This document shows, one piece after another, positions 46,641 through 54,927 of a stretch of 64,000 nt of DNA. The position numbers and the translations under genes were made by a program. Each line of letters starts with the position of its first letter. The first letter of the stretch is position 1. The stretch is from Burkholderia stagnalis (lineage in GTDB: Bacteria > Pseudomonadota > Gammaproteobacteria > Burkholderiales > Burkholderiaceae). Below the pieces are notes generated by a model. It ran no database searches. It was given only the letters and a program-made list of their open reading frames with translations, and was not told the origin of the DNA. Location of the stretch: NCBI RefSeq assembly GCF_902830275.1, contig NZ_CADESW010000001.1, positions 434,001-498,000 of the forward strand, read 5' to 3'.

Positions 46641-49600
46641 TTACGGACGCGCCATGTTGCTGACGACCCGCCCCGGCCCCGACATCCGGACCATGCTGGA
46701 CACCTTGCCGTAGCTGCTCGTGACGCCGAACAACCCGTTGTACAGGCGCCCCATCACGAATACCGAGTTGCCACCGTGCAACATGCCGCGGTTGGTTACG
46801 TTGCCCGTCGTGAAGACCGTGTGTTCCCCACGCAGCTCGCCGTTGTTGGTCGTATTGCCCGTCACCTGGACGTCGCCACCGCGGACGGTGCCATTGTTGG
46901 TCAGCGAGCCCACGAACTTCAGCGTGCCGTCGCTGTTCACCGCGCCCTGGTTGACGACGTTACCCATGACCTGAACGTCGCGGCCGTCCACCACGCTGCC
47001 GGCGCCGCTATTGGTCAGGTGGCCCATGATGCCGAGCACGCCTTCGCTGGTCACCGATCCCCGGTTGACGGCGTTGCCCATCACCTTGATGCTGCCGCCC
47101 CGGACAGCGCCGTCGTTGTTCAGCGAACCGTTGACTTTCAGCGCCCCGTCGCCGTTCACTGTTCCCTCGTTGACGACGTCGCCCGTGACCTGAACGTCGC
47201 GGCCGTCCACCAAGCTGGCGGCGCCGTTATTGGTCAAGTGGCCCATGATGTCGAGCGCGCCGCCGCTCGTCACCGATCCCTGGTTGACGACATTGCCTGC
47301 CACCTTGACGTCGCCGCCCCGGACAGTGCCGTCGTTGTTCAGCGAGCCCATGACCTCGAGCGCGCGTTCGCCGCCGATCTCCCCCCGGTTGTCGACATCG
47401 CCCGACAAACGAACGTCGCCGCCCCGGATGGAACCGCCGTTGCCGAGGTTCCCCGCCACGTCGACGGTATTGCCGCTGACGGTGCCGTCATTATCGAGCC
47501 CGCCCTGGATCGCCAGCGTGTCGGCCTGCACACGCCCGCTCCTTTCGATCCGGGCCGTACCGCTCGATGCGAGCGAAAGGCTGCCCGCCGGCGCATCGAC
47601 CGTGCCGGCGATCCTGACGCCGGTCTTCGCCGATGTGCCGACCAGCGTGACGGCATCCGCATGCAGGCTGCCCGACTCGGATACGTCGATCGCCACGTCC
47701 GGCGTCACGCCGTTCGCCGGCCCGGACACGATCTGCGGCTTCACGCCCTCGATAGCCGCCGTTCCCTGCTGCGCGACCGCGACCAGCTTGTTCCCGTGCA
47801 CCGCGCCATCGACCTTCAGGCCGCGCGACACGAGATCGAGCTGATCCATGCCGTACGCGTCGAGCCCGGCGCCCTCGATCGCGATACGGCCGTCGTCGGT
47901 CCGGAAGCGCGCGATGTTGCCTTGTCCGTCGAACTCCGTCGCTCCCGCGACGAGCGATACGCGGTTCGCGTTCACGAAGCCGCCGCCATTCACGCTGATC
48001 CCGTTCGGGTTGGCGACGATCACGCGCGCGCTTTGCCCGGCGACTTCGGTCGTACCTGCCAGCACCGACGCGTTGCCGCCCGTTACCTGGTTCAGGATGA
48101 TCGATGCCGACCGGCCGTTGAGCAACGCGTTGCCGCCGATGTCGCCCGCCAGTTGCGTATGCGCACCGGCCACGCTGTTGTTCAGCACCAGGCCGGCCGC
48201 GCCGACGTTGTAGTCGAGGAACCGGTTGTGCGAGATGCCGGCGCTGTTTGCCTCGGCGATGTCGACGATCGGCGTGCCGTTCGCCGCGGACTTGACGACC
48301 GGGCGGTCGGCCGCGTTCGGGTCGACGACGAGTTGCGGCTTCGTTTCGGCGACCGGCGGTTCTGGGTCAACCGGCGGCTTCGTTTCCGCGACCGGCGGTT
48401 CCGGATTCACCGGCGGATTCGTTTCAGCAACCGGCGGTTCCGGGTCAACCGGCGGCTTCGTTTCGGCAACCGGCGGTTCCGGGTCAACCGGCGGCTTCGT
48501 TTCGGCAACCGGCGGTTCCGGGTTCACCGGCGGATTCGTTTCCGCGACCGGCGGTTCCGGATTCACCGGCGGATTCGTTTCAGCAACCGGCGGTTCCGGG
48601 TTCACCGGCGGATTCGTTTCCGCGACCGGCGGTTCCGGATTCACCGGCGGCTTCGTCTCCGCGACCGGCGGTTCCAGGTTCACCGGCGGCTTCGTCATGT
48701 TTTCGTCGATCGTTCCGGAGCCGGTCGTCTTTCCCAACACCGACACCTTACCGTTGGCCCCGACGACTCCTGGCGCTTCCTGATGGAGGTTACCCACGAT
48801 GTCGACGCCGTTACCGCCGTAAATCGATCCGCTGTTGTTCACATCGGCCATCGCAAGGATCTTGCCGTCCGCGCGCAGGGTGCCCGTGTTCGCGACGCCC
48901 TTCATCAACGTCAACTTGCTGCCGGCAATCGTGCCGGCATTCTGCAGCTTGCCGTCGGCGTGCAATTCGCCGGCCGCAGCCAGGCGCCCGTCCGCCGACA
49001 CCTGGATCTTGCCGTCCGACATCAGCTTGATCTCGCCGGTCAGCGCCTCAACCTTGCCGGCGACGTTCACGCCGACGCCAGCGGATGCGCCGCGCATCAT
49101 GATCGAATCCGCGTGCATGCTGCCGAGCTTCGACACATCGATCGCGACATCGACCGCCCCGCTATCCGGCGATGCCTTGAATATCTCCAGGTTAGGATGC
49201 TCGATCGCCGCCACACCCTCTTGCGCGACCGCGACCAGCTTCTTCGCCTGCACGGCCGCGTTCACCTTGAGCGTGCGCGATACGAGGTCCAGCCGGTCCT
49301 GGCTGCTCGCGTCGAGGCCATCGCCGTCGATTGCGATGTGTCCGTCCTTGGTCTGGAACTGCGTAATGCCGCCGTTTTGATCCAGTTCCACCGTGCCCGC
49401 GACGAGCGACACGCGGTTCGCGTTGATGAAGCTCGCGCCGTTCACGCTGATCCCGTTCGGGTTCGCGACGATCACGCGCGCGTTTTGCCCCGCGACTTCG
49501 GTCGCGCCTGCCAGCATCGACGCATTGCCGCCCGTCACCTGGTTCAGGATCACCTGTGCCGAACGGCCGCCGAGTTGCGCGTTGCCGTCGATGCTGCCTG

Positions 49601-49910
49601 CCAGTTGCGTGTTCGTGCGGCCCACGCTGTTGTTCAGCACGAGGCCGCTCGAGCCGACGTTGTAGTCGAGGAAGCGGTTGGTCGAAATGCCGGCGGCATT
49701 CGGTGCGTTGATGTCGACGATCGGGGTGCCGTTCGACGCGACGCCGAGACCGGGGCGGTTGGCCGCGGACGGATCCGCTACGAGCGCCGGTTGCGCAGAC
49801 GCGGTCTGCATCGCAAGGATCGGCATCGCGACCGTCAGCGCCGCAGCGAGTGCGGTGCGCGCGAACGGCGTCGCCGCGCGGTGGCGCGGATAGTGTTGTT
49901 GATTTTTCAT
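46641..49910 (-). CDS. Two-partner secretion exoprotein with two TPS domains
   Basis: Product of 1089 aa. Signal peptide to about residue 40 (AALTVAMPILAMQTASAQ). A TPS/haemagglutination domain follows (41-165) with TNRFLDYNVGSSGLVLNNS, ILNQVTGGNAS and VANPNGISVNG, then a beta-helix segment. Residues 407-523 are nine copies of a 13-residue Pro repeat. A second, closely matching TPS domain (525-650) has HNRFLDYNVGAAGLVLNNS and the same NPNGISVNG. The C-terminal half is beta-helix made of NNGTVRGGDVKVAGN-like repeats. No toxin domain is seen. It is encoded right after its transporter. An adhesin-like surface or secreted role is likely. Confidence 0.9.
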   Translation of the reverse strand: MKNQQHYPRHRAATPFARTALAAALTVAMPILAMQTASAQPALVADPSAANRPGLGVASNGTPIVDINAPNAAGISTNRFLDYNVGSSGLVLNNSVGRTNTQLAGSIDGNAQLGGRSAQVILNQVTGGNASMLAGATEVAGQNARVIVANPNGISVNGASFINANRVSLVAGTVELDQNGGITQFQTKDGHIAIDGDGLDASSQDRLDLVSRTLKVNAAVQAKKLVAVAQEGVAAIEHPNLEIFKASPDSGAVDVAIDVSKLGSMHADSIMMRGASAGVGVNVAGKVEALTGEIKLMSDGKIQVSADGRLAAAGELHADGKLQNAGTIAGSKLTLMKGVANTGTLRADGKILAMADVNNSGSIYGGNGVDIVGNLHQEAPGVVGANGKVSVLGKTTGSGTIDENMTKPPVNLEPPVAETKPPVNPEPPVAETNPPVNPEPPVAETNPPVNPEPPVAETNPPVNPEPPVAETKPPVDPEPPVAETKPPVDPEPPVAETNPPVNPEPPVAETKPPVDPEPPVAETKPQLVVDPNAADRPVVKSAANGTPIVDIAEANSAGISHNRFLDYNVGAAGLVLNNSVAGAHTQLAGDIGGNALLNGRSASIILNQVTGGNASVLAGTTEVAGQSARVIVANPNGISVNGGGFVNANRVSLVAGATEFDGQGNIARFRTDDGRIAIEGAGLDAYGMDQLDLVSRGLKVDGAVHGNKLVAVAQQGTAAIEGVKPQIVSGPANGVTPDVAIDVSESGSLHADAVTLVGTSAKTGVRIAGTVDAPAGSLSLASSGTARIERSGRVQADTLAIQGGLDNDGTVSGNTVDVAGNLGNGGSIRGGDVRLSGDVDNRGEIGGERALEVMGSLNNDGTVRGGDVKVAGNVVNQGSVTSGGALDIMGHLTNNGAASLVDGRDVQVTGDVVNEGTVNGDGALKVNGSLNNDGAVRGGSIKVMGNAVNRGSVTSEGVLGIMGHLTNSGAGSVVDGRDVQVMGNVVNQGAVNSDGTLKFVGSLTNNGTVRGGDVQVTGNTTNNGELRGEHTVFTTGNVTNRGMLHGGNSVFVMGRLYNGLFGVTSSYGKVSSMVRMSGPGRVVSNMARP
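48342..48692 (-). repeat. Nine-copy 39-bp tandem repeat inside tpsA
   Basis: 351 bp made of nine in-frame units coding [KN]PPV[ND][PL]EPPVAET. Units differ by silent changes and by Lys/Asn and Asn/Asp swaps, so the array is not fresh. It links the two TPS halves as a stiff, acidic, Pro-rich spacer. Units are multiples of three, so copy number could change without breaking the frame. Confidence 0.95.
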
Positions 49911-50037
49911 GGTCTTTTCGGTTTCCAGAAAATGAATGAAGTGGCGCGGCGCAAGCCGCGCCGATGACGAACGAGCGTGCGTGCTTACATGGCTACTCCC
50001 CCCGTGACGTACGGCGGGCGCGGCGCGCCCGCAACGA

Positions 50038-51735
50038 TCAGAAACGCGCAGTGAGCGAGACGTCGAGCGTGGGTCGCGCGGTTTGCAGCGCCCCGGGCTT
50101 GCGAAGCGGCACGCCGAGCGCAACGTCGTAGCCGAGCATCCGGTAGCCGCCGCGCACGCCGAACGCGGCGCCGATCAACGTGCGCCCGTCCCGGCCCGCG
50201 CCTTCGCGCGAGCCCACGCCCGTGACCGCGCCGGCGTCGAGAGCGGCATAGGCCTCGTGCGAGCTGAATAACGGCGCCGCCAGTTCGTTGCGCCAGAACC
50301 AGCCGCTGTCGCCGGCGAGCGTCTGATTGCCGTCGAAGCCGCGCACCGTGTAGCGGCCGCCGATCTGCAGGTATTCGGTCGATGGAAGCGCGCCGGGCGC
50401 GTACTGAAGCTGGAGGAATCCGCGATAGCCGAACGGGCGCGCGCCGATCCGGAACGGCGCGTCGGCGCCGAGCGTCGCGCTGTACACGCGATAGCGGCCG
50501 TCCCATTCGGGCCGGCCGTTGACGCGCCCGGGGAAGGCGCTCAGCCCGGCAAGGCTCGCGCGCATGCCGATGCTCGCGTCGACAGTCGCATGCGCGAGTT
50601 TCTCGCGATGCGCCGCGCTTACCTCATAACTGACGATGTCGTGGCGGAACACGTCGAGCTCGACGGGACCGAACCACGAACGGTCCTCGCGACGTGCAAG
50701 CCTGAAGCGCAGCGTCGTCTTGCCGTGACCGGAGCGATACGGCACGTAGCTGACGCCGGCTTCGTAGCGGCGGGTCCGCTGGACGAGCGGCGGCATGACC
50801 TCGCCTGGCAGTTCGGGCGCCAGCGTCTGCCGGCTCGTCCACTCGCTGATGCCGAGCGAGAACGACGCATATCCGACCGGCACGTTCCACGCCGCGCTTT
50901 TCGCTTGCGAGCCGAGCGACTTGTTGCGCAGCGCGGCGTCGGTGTTGTAGGTGACGATCAGTTGATCGTAGAGCCCTAGCGGCGAATCGATCGCGACGAT
51001 CGCGCCGAGCTGGTTGCGGCCGGTTGCATCGAGCCCGCCGTTGTCGGCGGTCGCGACGAAGCGGACGCGGCGCGCATCGTCCGGATGCCGGACGACGATG
51101 TCGGTGTCGCCAAGCGACGCGCCCGGAACCAGGTCGAACGCGGCGGCCGACTGACCAGGCAGGCGGCGCACGTTCTCGAGCGCCTGATCGAGATCGCGCA
51201 CGTTCAGCAATGCGTGCGCGCCGCGCGGAAACACGATGGGCGCCCAGCCGATCCGGCCGCGCGCATCGTCGATCGCCCCGATGCGGCCGGGCAGCACCTC
51301 GATGATCAGGCGTCCGGTCGACAGATCCTGCGGCGGAATGCTCACGAGCGACGTGATGTAGCCGCGCGCGACGAGGCGCTGCCCGACCCATTCTCGCAGC
51401 ATGCTCAATCCGTTCTGTCCGATGCATGCGTGTTCGAACGGGGCGGCATTTCGCAGCCACGGGAATGCGTCGGCGCCGCGCCATTCGATTTCGTGAATGT
51501 CGAAACACGGCGTTTCCGCAGGAAAGCGCAACGCGCCGGATTCGCTCGACGGTTTCGCGGACAGCACGTCCGGCTGGTCGAGCACCTGCTGCCTGAGCTC
51601 GTCGAGTTGCTGGGCCTGATGACGCTGCGCACTTTGCGGCTGTACGCCGGACTGGGGCGCCTGCGCGACTGCGGCAACGGCGAACGTCAGCAGATTCACG
51701 GCGCACAGCACGCGCCCGGCGTTCACCGTCCGCAT
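50038..51735 (-). CDS. TpsB (FhaC/ShlB-type) outer-membrane transporter
   Basis: Product of 565 aa. Signal peptide (VLCAVNLLTFAVAAVAQA), a Gln-rich linker, POTRA domains (CFDIHEIEWRGADAFPWL and GRLIIEVLPGRIGAIDDARG) and a 16-strand barrel region with the family VRGFDG loop motif and a C-terminal LDVSLTARF ending in Phe. It exports the adjacent TpsA. Start taken at ATG 51735, which leaves a normal signal peptide; a start further upstream would add residues before it. tpsA follows after 127 bp. Confidence 0.93.
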   Translation of the reverse strand: MRTVNAGRVLCAVNLLTFAVAAVAQAPQSGVQPQSAQRHQAQQLDELRQQVLDQPDVLSAKPSSESGALRFPAETPCFDIHEIEWRGADAFPWLRNAAPFEHACIGQNGLSMLREWVGQRLVARGYITSLVSIPPQDLSTGRLIIEVLPGRIGAIDDARGRIGWAPIVFPRGAHALLNVRDLDQALENVRRLPGQSAAAFDLVPGASLGDTDIVVRHPDDARRVRFVATADNGGLDATGRNQLGAIVAIDSPLGLYDQLIVTYNTDAALRNKSLGSQAKSAAWNVPVGYASFSLGISEWTSRQTLAPELPGEVMPPLVQRTRRYEAGVSYVPYRSGHGKTTLRFRLARREDRSWFGPVELDVFRHDIVSYEVSAAHREKLAHATVDASIGMRASLAGLSAFPGRVNGRPEWDGRYRVYSATLGADAPFRIGARPFGYRGFLQLQYAPGALPSTEYLQIGGRYTVRGFDGNQTLAGDSGWFWRNELAAPLFSSHEAYAALDAGAVTGVGSREGAGRDGRTLIGAAFGVRGGYRMLGYDVALGVPLRKPGALQTARPTLDVSLTARF

Positions 51736-52318
51736 GATGAACCCCGCAAAACGACTGGCGCGATCGAATCGCACCAGGCCGCGCGACGACACGTGCGATG
51801 CGCGTGACCGCCGAACAGGCCCATGCGGTGCACATTGGCGGCCCTGATCAGCTCATCGTCATTTTTGTTAAATATCCTTAACACTTGAATTCCGCCAATC
51901 TCTCGACACGTCAATCGAGCGATGATTATGCGAAATCAAATTATCGAATTTCAATTAAAAACTACATTCCGACATTAAATTCGTACCAGTCCCATTCTTT
52001 TTAGTCGGAAAATTAGGATATTTATTTAAAACCATCAAAATATCGACCGATCTCCTGCGCATCGACTCACCGCGCATCGTGCGGCCCCGCGTGGCTTGGC
52101 GCGCTGCCGCTCCCGTGGAGACACGGCCGAACAACAGCACGCATCGAGCAATGCGATGAATTTCCCGAATGACGGAATACGTCCGAATGTCCGACCCCTG
52201 CCGACTTCATGTTGCATATAGCGTGGCGAATTGCACACCGCAATCGCCATCTCACCCGGCCCGCTCGGGCTCGCCGGCATTTCGCCCGCTGGCGCGCCGC
52301 GACGCCGCGCACTTCACT
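51736..52318. other. AT-rich region upstream of tpsB
   Basis: 583 bp between tpsB and the sigma factor gene stop. An AT-rich core (about 51840-52060) contains the promoter candidate listed separately and a GTTAA/TTAAC inverted repeat near 51868-51883. The remaining part toward 52318 shows nothing I can name. Confidence 0.5.
51925..51954 (-). promoter_or_regulatory. Sigma70-type promoter candidate for tpsB-tpsA
   Basis: On the minus strand TTGAAA (51949-51954) and CATAAT (51925-51930) are separated by 18 bp, five of six consensus matches each. It would give a leader of about 185 nt before the tpsB start, long enough for post-transcriptional control. Confidence 0.5.
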
Positions 52319-53587
52319 TCATGCGTCCGTCGCACGCTCGAGCAGCAATTCGCGCTCCCGCGCGTTGTGGGTCAGCTCCGCGGCGCGGCGGAACTCCGCT
52401 TTTGCCTCGTCGGCGCGGCCGAGCTTCGCGAGCAGGTCGCCGCGCACGCTCGGCAGCCAGTGATAGCGCGCGAGCGCCGGATCGTCGCGCAGCGCGTCGA
52501 CGAGTTCGAGCCCCGCCGCCGGCCCGAACGCCATGCCCACCGCCACCGCGCGGTTCAGCTCGACGACAGGCGACGGCGCGACCTCGGCGAGCGCGTCGTA
52601 CAGCGCGACGATCAGCGCCCAGTCGGTGTCCGACGCCTGCCGCGCACGCGCATGACAGGCCGCGAGCGCCGCCTGCAGCGCATACGGCCCGCGCACGCCG
52701 CCGAGTTTCGCCGCGCGATCGAGCGCCGCGAGGCCGCGCCGGATCAGCAGCGGATCCCAGCGGCTGCGATCCTGTTCGAGCAGCAGCACCGGGCGCCCCT
52801 GCGCGTCGGTGCGCGCGTGCATCCGCGACGCCTGCAACTCCATCAGCGCAACGAGGCCGAGCACTTCGCTCTCGTCCGGCGCGAGGCCGGCGAGCACGCG
52901 GCCGAGCCGCACCGCTTCGTCGCACAGCGCGGGGCGCGTCCAGTCGTCGCCCGCCGTGGCCGCGTAGCCTTCGTTGAAGATCAGGTAGATCACCTCGAGC
53001 ACCGACGCGAGCCGCGCCGGCCGCGCGTCGGCGGCCGGCACCTCGAACGGCACGTGTGCCGCCGCGAGCGTGCGCTTCGCGCGCACGATCCGCTGCGCGA
53101 TCGTCGGCTCGGGCGTGAGGAATGCGCGTGCGATCTCGCCCGTCGTCAGCCCGCCGAGCAGCCGCAGCGTGAGCGCGACGCGCGCATCCGTCGACAGCAC
53201 CGGGTGGCACGCGGTGAAGATCAGCCGCAGCAGGTCGTCGCCGATGTCGTCGTCGCGCGCCTCCGCGAATGCATCCGCGATGTCGGGCTCCACGTGCGCG
53301 TCGAGCGCGTCGAGTTCATGGCCGAGCTGGCCGCGCTTCGCCGCATGCAGCGCTTCCTGGCGAACCCGGTCGAGCGCGCGGCGCTTCACGGCCGTCATCA
53401 GCCAGGCCGCCGGGTTGTCCGGCACGCCGTCGACGGGCCAGTGCTCGAGCGCCGCGACGAGCGTGTCCTGCGCCAGCTCCTCCGCGACGCCCACGTCGCG
53501 CACCACCCGCGCGGCCCGCGCGATGATCTTCGGCGCCTCGATCCGCCAGACGGCCTCGATCGCACGGTGCGTGGCCGCGTGCGTCAC
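52319..53587 (-). CDS. ECF42-like RNA polymerase sigma factor
   Basis: Product of 422 aa. Sigma-2 region (VAEELAQDTLVAALEHWP, NPAAWLMTAVKRRALDRVR) and sigma-4 region (LRLLGGLTTGEIARAFLTPE) are followed by a 230-residue TPR-like C-terminal extension (LIFNEGYAATAG through RAAELTHNARERELLLERA). This long extension defines the ECF42-type group, which has no anti-sigma factor and is paired with DGPF/YciI proteins, as here. The GTG start at 53587 overlaps the VOC gene stop as GTGA, so translation is coupled. Confidence 0.9.
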   Translation of the reverse strand: MTHAATHRAIEAVWRIEAPKIIARAARVVRDVGVAEELAQDTLVAALEHWPVDGVPDNPAAWLMTAVKRRALDRVRQEALHAAKRGQLGHELDALDAHVEPDIADAFAEARDDDIGDDLLRLIFTACHPVLSTDARVALTLRLLGGLTTGEIARAFLTPEPTIAQRIVRAKRTLAAAHVPFEVPAADARPARLASVLEVIYLIFNEGYAATAGDDWTRPALCDEAVRLGRVLAGLAPDESEVLGLVALMELQASRMHARTDAQGRPVLLLEQDRSRWDPLLIRRGLAALDRAAKLGGVRGPYALQAALAACHARARQASDTDWALIVALYDALAEVAPSPVVELNRAVAVGMAFGPAAGLELVDALRDDPALARYHWLPSVRGDLLAKLGRADEAKAEFRRAAELTHNARERELLLERATDA

Positions 53588-54000
53588 GACGCCTGCCCGG
53601 CCGCGGTTGCGTCCTGCTCGACGTACATCAGCTCCCACACGTGGCCGTCCGGATCGGCGAACGCATGGCCGTACATCCCCGGATACTCCTGCGGCGGCCG
53701 CGGCGTCGTGCCGCCCGCCGCGCGCGCCTTCGCGACGGCCGCGTCGACGGCATCGCGGCTGTCGCACGACAGGCACGGCAGCACCTGCACGTGCGTGGCC
53801 GGATCGACGATGGTCCGGTCGGTGAAGGTCTGGAAGAACGGCCGGACCAGCAGCATCGCGAAGATCGTGTCGCTGATTCGAATGCAGGCGGCCTGCTCGT
53901 TCGTGTACGCGGGCACGACCTCGAAGCCGAGCCCCGTATAGAACGCCTGCGCGCGCCGCAGGTCGGCCACCGGCAGGTTGATGAAGATCTGCTTGTGCAT
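53584..54000 (-). CDS. VOC-superfamily (glyoxalase/bleomycin resistance-like) protein
   Basis: Product of 138 aa with the paired beta-alpha-beta-beta-beta plan: IFINLPVADLRRAQAFYTGLG and FADPDGHVWELMYVE. Likely a small metal-dependent enzyme or binding protein; substrate unknown. It lies between a DGPF protein gene and the sigma factor gene, with its stop overlapping the sigma start, so all belong to one operon. Confidence 0.88.
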   Translation of the reverse strand: MHKQIFINLPVADLRRAQAFYTGLGFEVVPAYTNEQAACIRISDTIFAMLLVRPFFQTFTDRTIVDPATHVQVLPCLSCDSRDAVDAAVAKARAAGGTTPRPPQEYPGMYGHAFADPDGHVWELMYVEQDATAAGQAS

Positions 54001-54026
54001 GACGTGTGCTCCTCGTCGCGTTGCGC

Positions 54027-54449
54027 TCAGGTGGAGAGGCCGAGATCGGCCCGGAGCTCGCGGAACCGCTCGACCGCGTCGCTCGGCGTGAGATCGTCCA
54101 GCTCCATCAGCTGGCGCACCTCGATCTCGCACGCCATCTCCGCCCCGAACGGCGCCGGGAAGCGGCGCGACCATTCGAGCGCCTCGTCGCGCGAGCGGAC
54201 CTGGATCAGCGTGTAGCCTGCGATCAGTTCCTTGGTTTCGGCAAACGGGCCGTCGAGCACCTTGCCCTTGCCGCCCACGTAGCGCACGCGCCAGCCCTGC
54301 GCGCTCGGCAGCAGGCCCGTCGCGTCGAGCAGCACGCCCGCCTTCGCCAGTTCCTCGTGATAGGTCGTCATCACCTCGACCAGCCGGTTGTCCGGCGCCG
54401 CGCCGGACTCGCTGACCGCATTCGCCCGCACCATGATCATGAATCGCAT
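54027..54449 (-). CDS. DGPF/YciI-like protein
   Basis: Product of 140 aa, YCII-related fold, with MRFMIMVRA at the start and the DGPF motif in VLDGPFAETKELIAGYTLIQ. Such proteins are the usual partners of ECF42 sigma factors; their chemistry is unknown. It is 26 bp ahead of the VOC gene in the sigma factor operon. Confidence 0.88.
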   Translation of the reverse strand: MRFMIMVRANAVSESGAAPDNRLVEVMTTYHEELAKAGVLLDATGLLPSAQGWRVRYVGGKGKVLDGPFAETKELIAGYTLIQVRSRDEALEWSRRFPAPFGAEMACEIEVRQLMELDDLTPSDAVERFRELRADLGLST

Positions 54450-54573
54450 CGTTCGCTCCTGGTTTCGATTGTCGGAGACGCCGGCTCATCGGCGCCTTAC
54501 TCGAACGACGCGCGAATTGTGGCCGGATCGACATATGGCACAAAAATCAGGGTAAATACCTAGCCCCTGACGA

Positions 54574-54927
54574 TCAGAGGAAGCACGGGCCGACCGCGCG
54601 AACCTCGACCGTGCACCACTGCGCGGCCGGGCACTGGCGCGCGATCTCGAGCGCTTGCGCGTGTGTGTCGACGTCGACGAGGAAGAAACCGCCGACCATT
54701 TCCTTCGCTTCCGCGAACGGCCCGTCGATGAGGCGCGTCTCGCCGTCGCGCACCTGCACGCGCGTGCCGCGCTCGGATGACTCGAGCGACTCGACCGCGC
54801 GCAGCACGCCGCGCGCCTTCAGCCCCGCGGCGAAATCCTGCATCCGCGCGTAGAGCGCCTGCCCTTCCGCCAGCGTGCGCTCGGCGCGCTGGCCGGTCGG
54901 CTCGACAATCAACAGCATGTACGCCAT
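54574..54927 (-). CDS. Second DGPF/YciI-like protein
   Basis: Product of 117 aa: MAYMLLIVEPTGQRAERT, then IDGPFAEAKEMVGGFFLVDV with the DGPF motif. GAGGAG sits 6 nt before the ATG at 54927, strong support for an independent start. The same frame is open upstream without a stop into the rhombosortase, so the protein may also exist as the C-terminal part of a fusion. It is paralogous to the protein at 54027-54449. Confidence 0.82.
   Translation of the reverse strand: MAYMLLIVEPTGQRAERTLAEGQALYARMQDFAAGLKARGVLRAVESLESSERGTRVQVRDGETRLIDGPFAEAKEMVGGFFLVDVDTHAQALEIARQCPAAQWCTVEVRAVGPCFL

Noticed and set aside
46641..47000. Contact-dependent inhibition toxin and immunity gene
   Set aside because: The exoprotein ends in beta-helix repeats, has no VENN-type junction or toxin domain, and no small immunity gene follows before the rubrerythrin operon.
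48342..48692. CRISPR array
   Set aside because: Units are contiguous 39-bp coding repeats without spacers, inside tpsA.
46776..49967. Plus-strand open frame of 1063 codons opposite tpsA
   Set aside because: Mirror of the tpsA frame in GC-rich DNA; the product is Arg/His/Val-rich with no domain, while the minus frame has signal peptide and TPS motifs.
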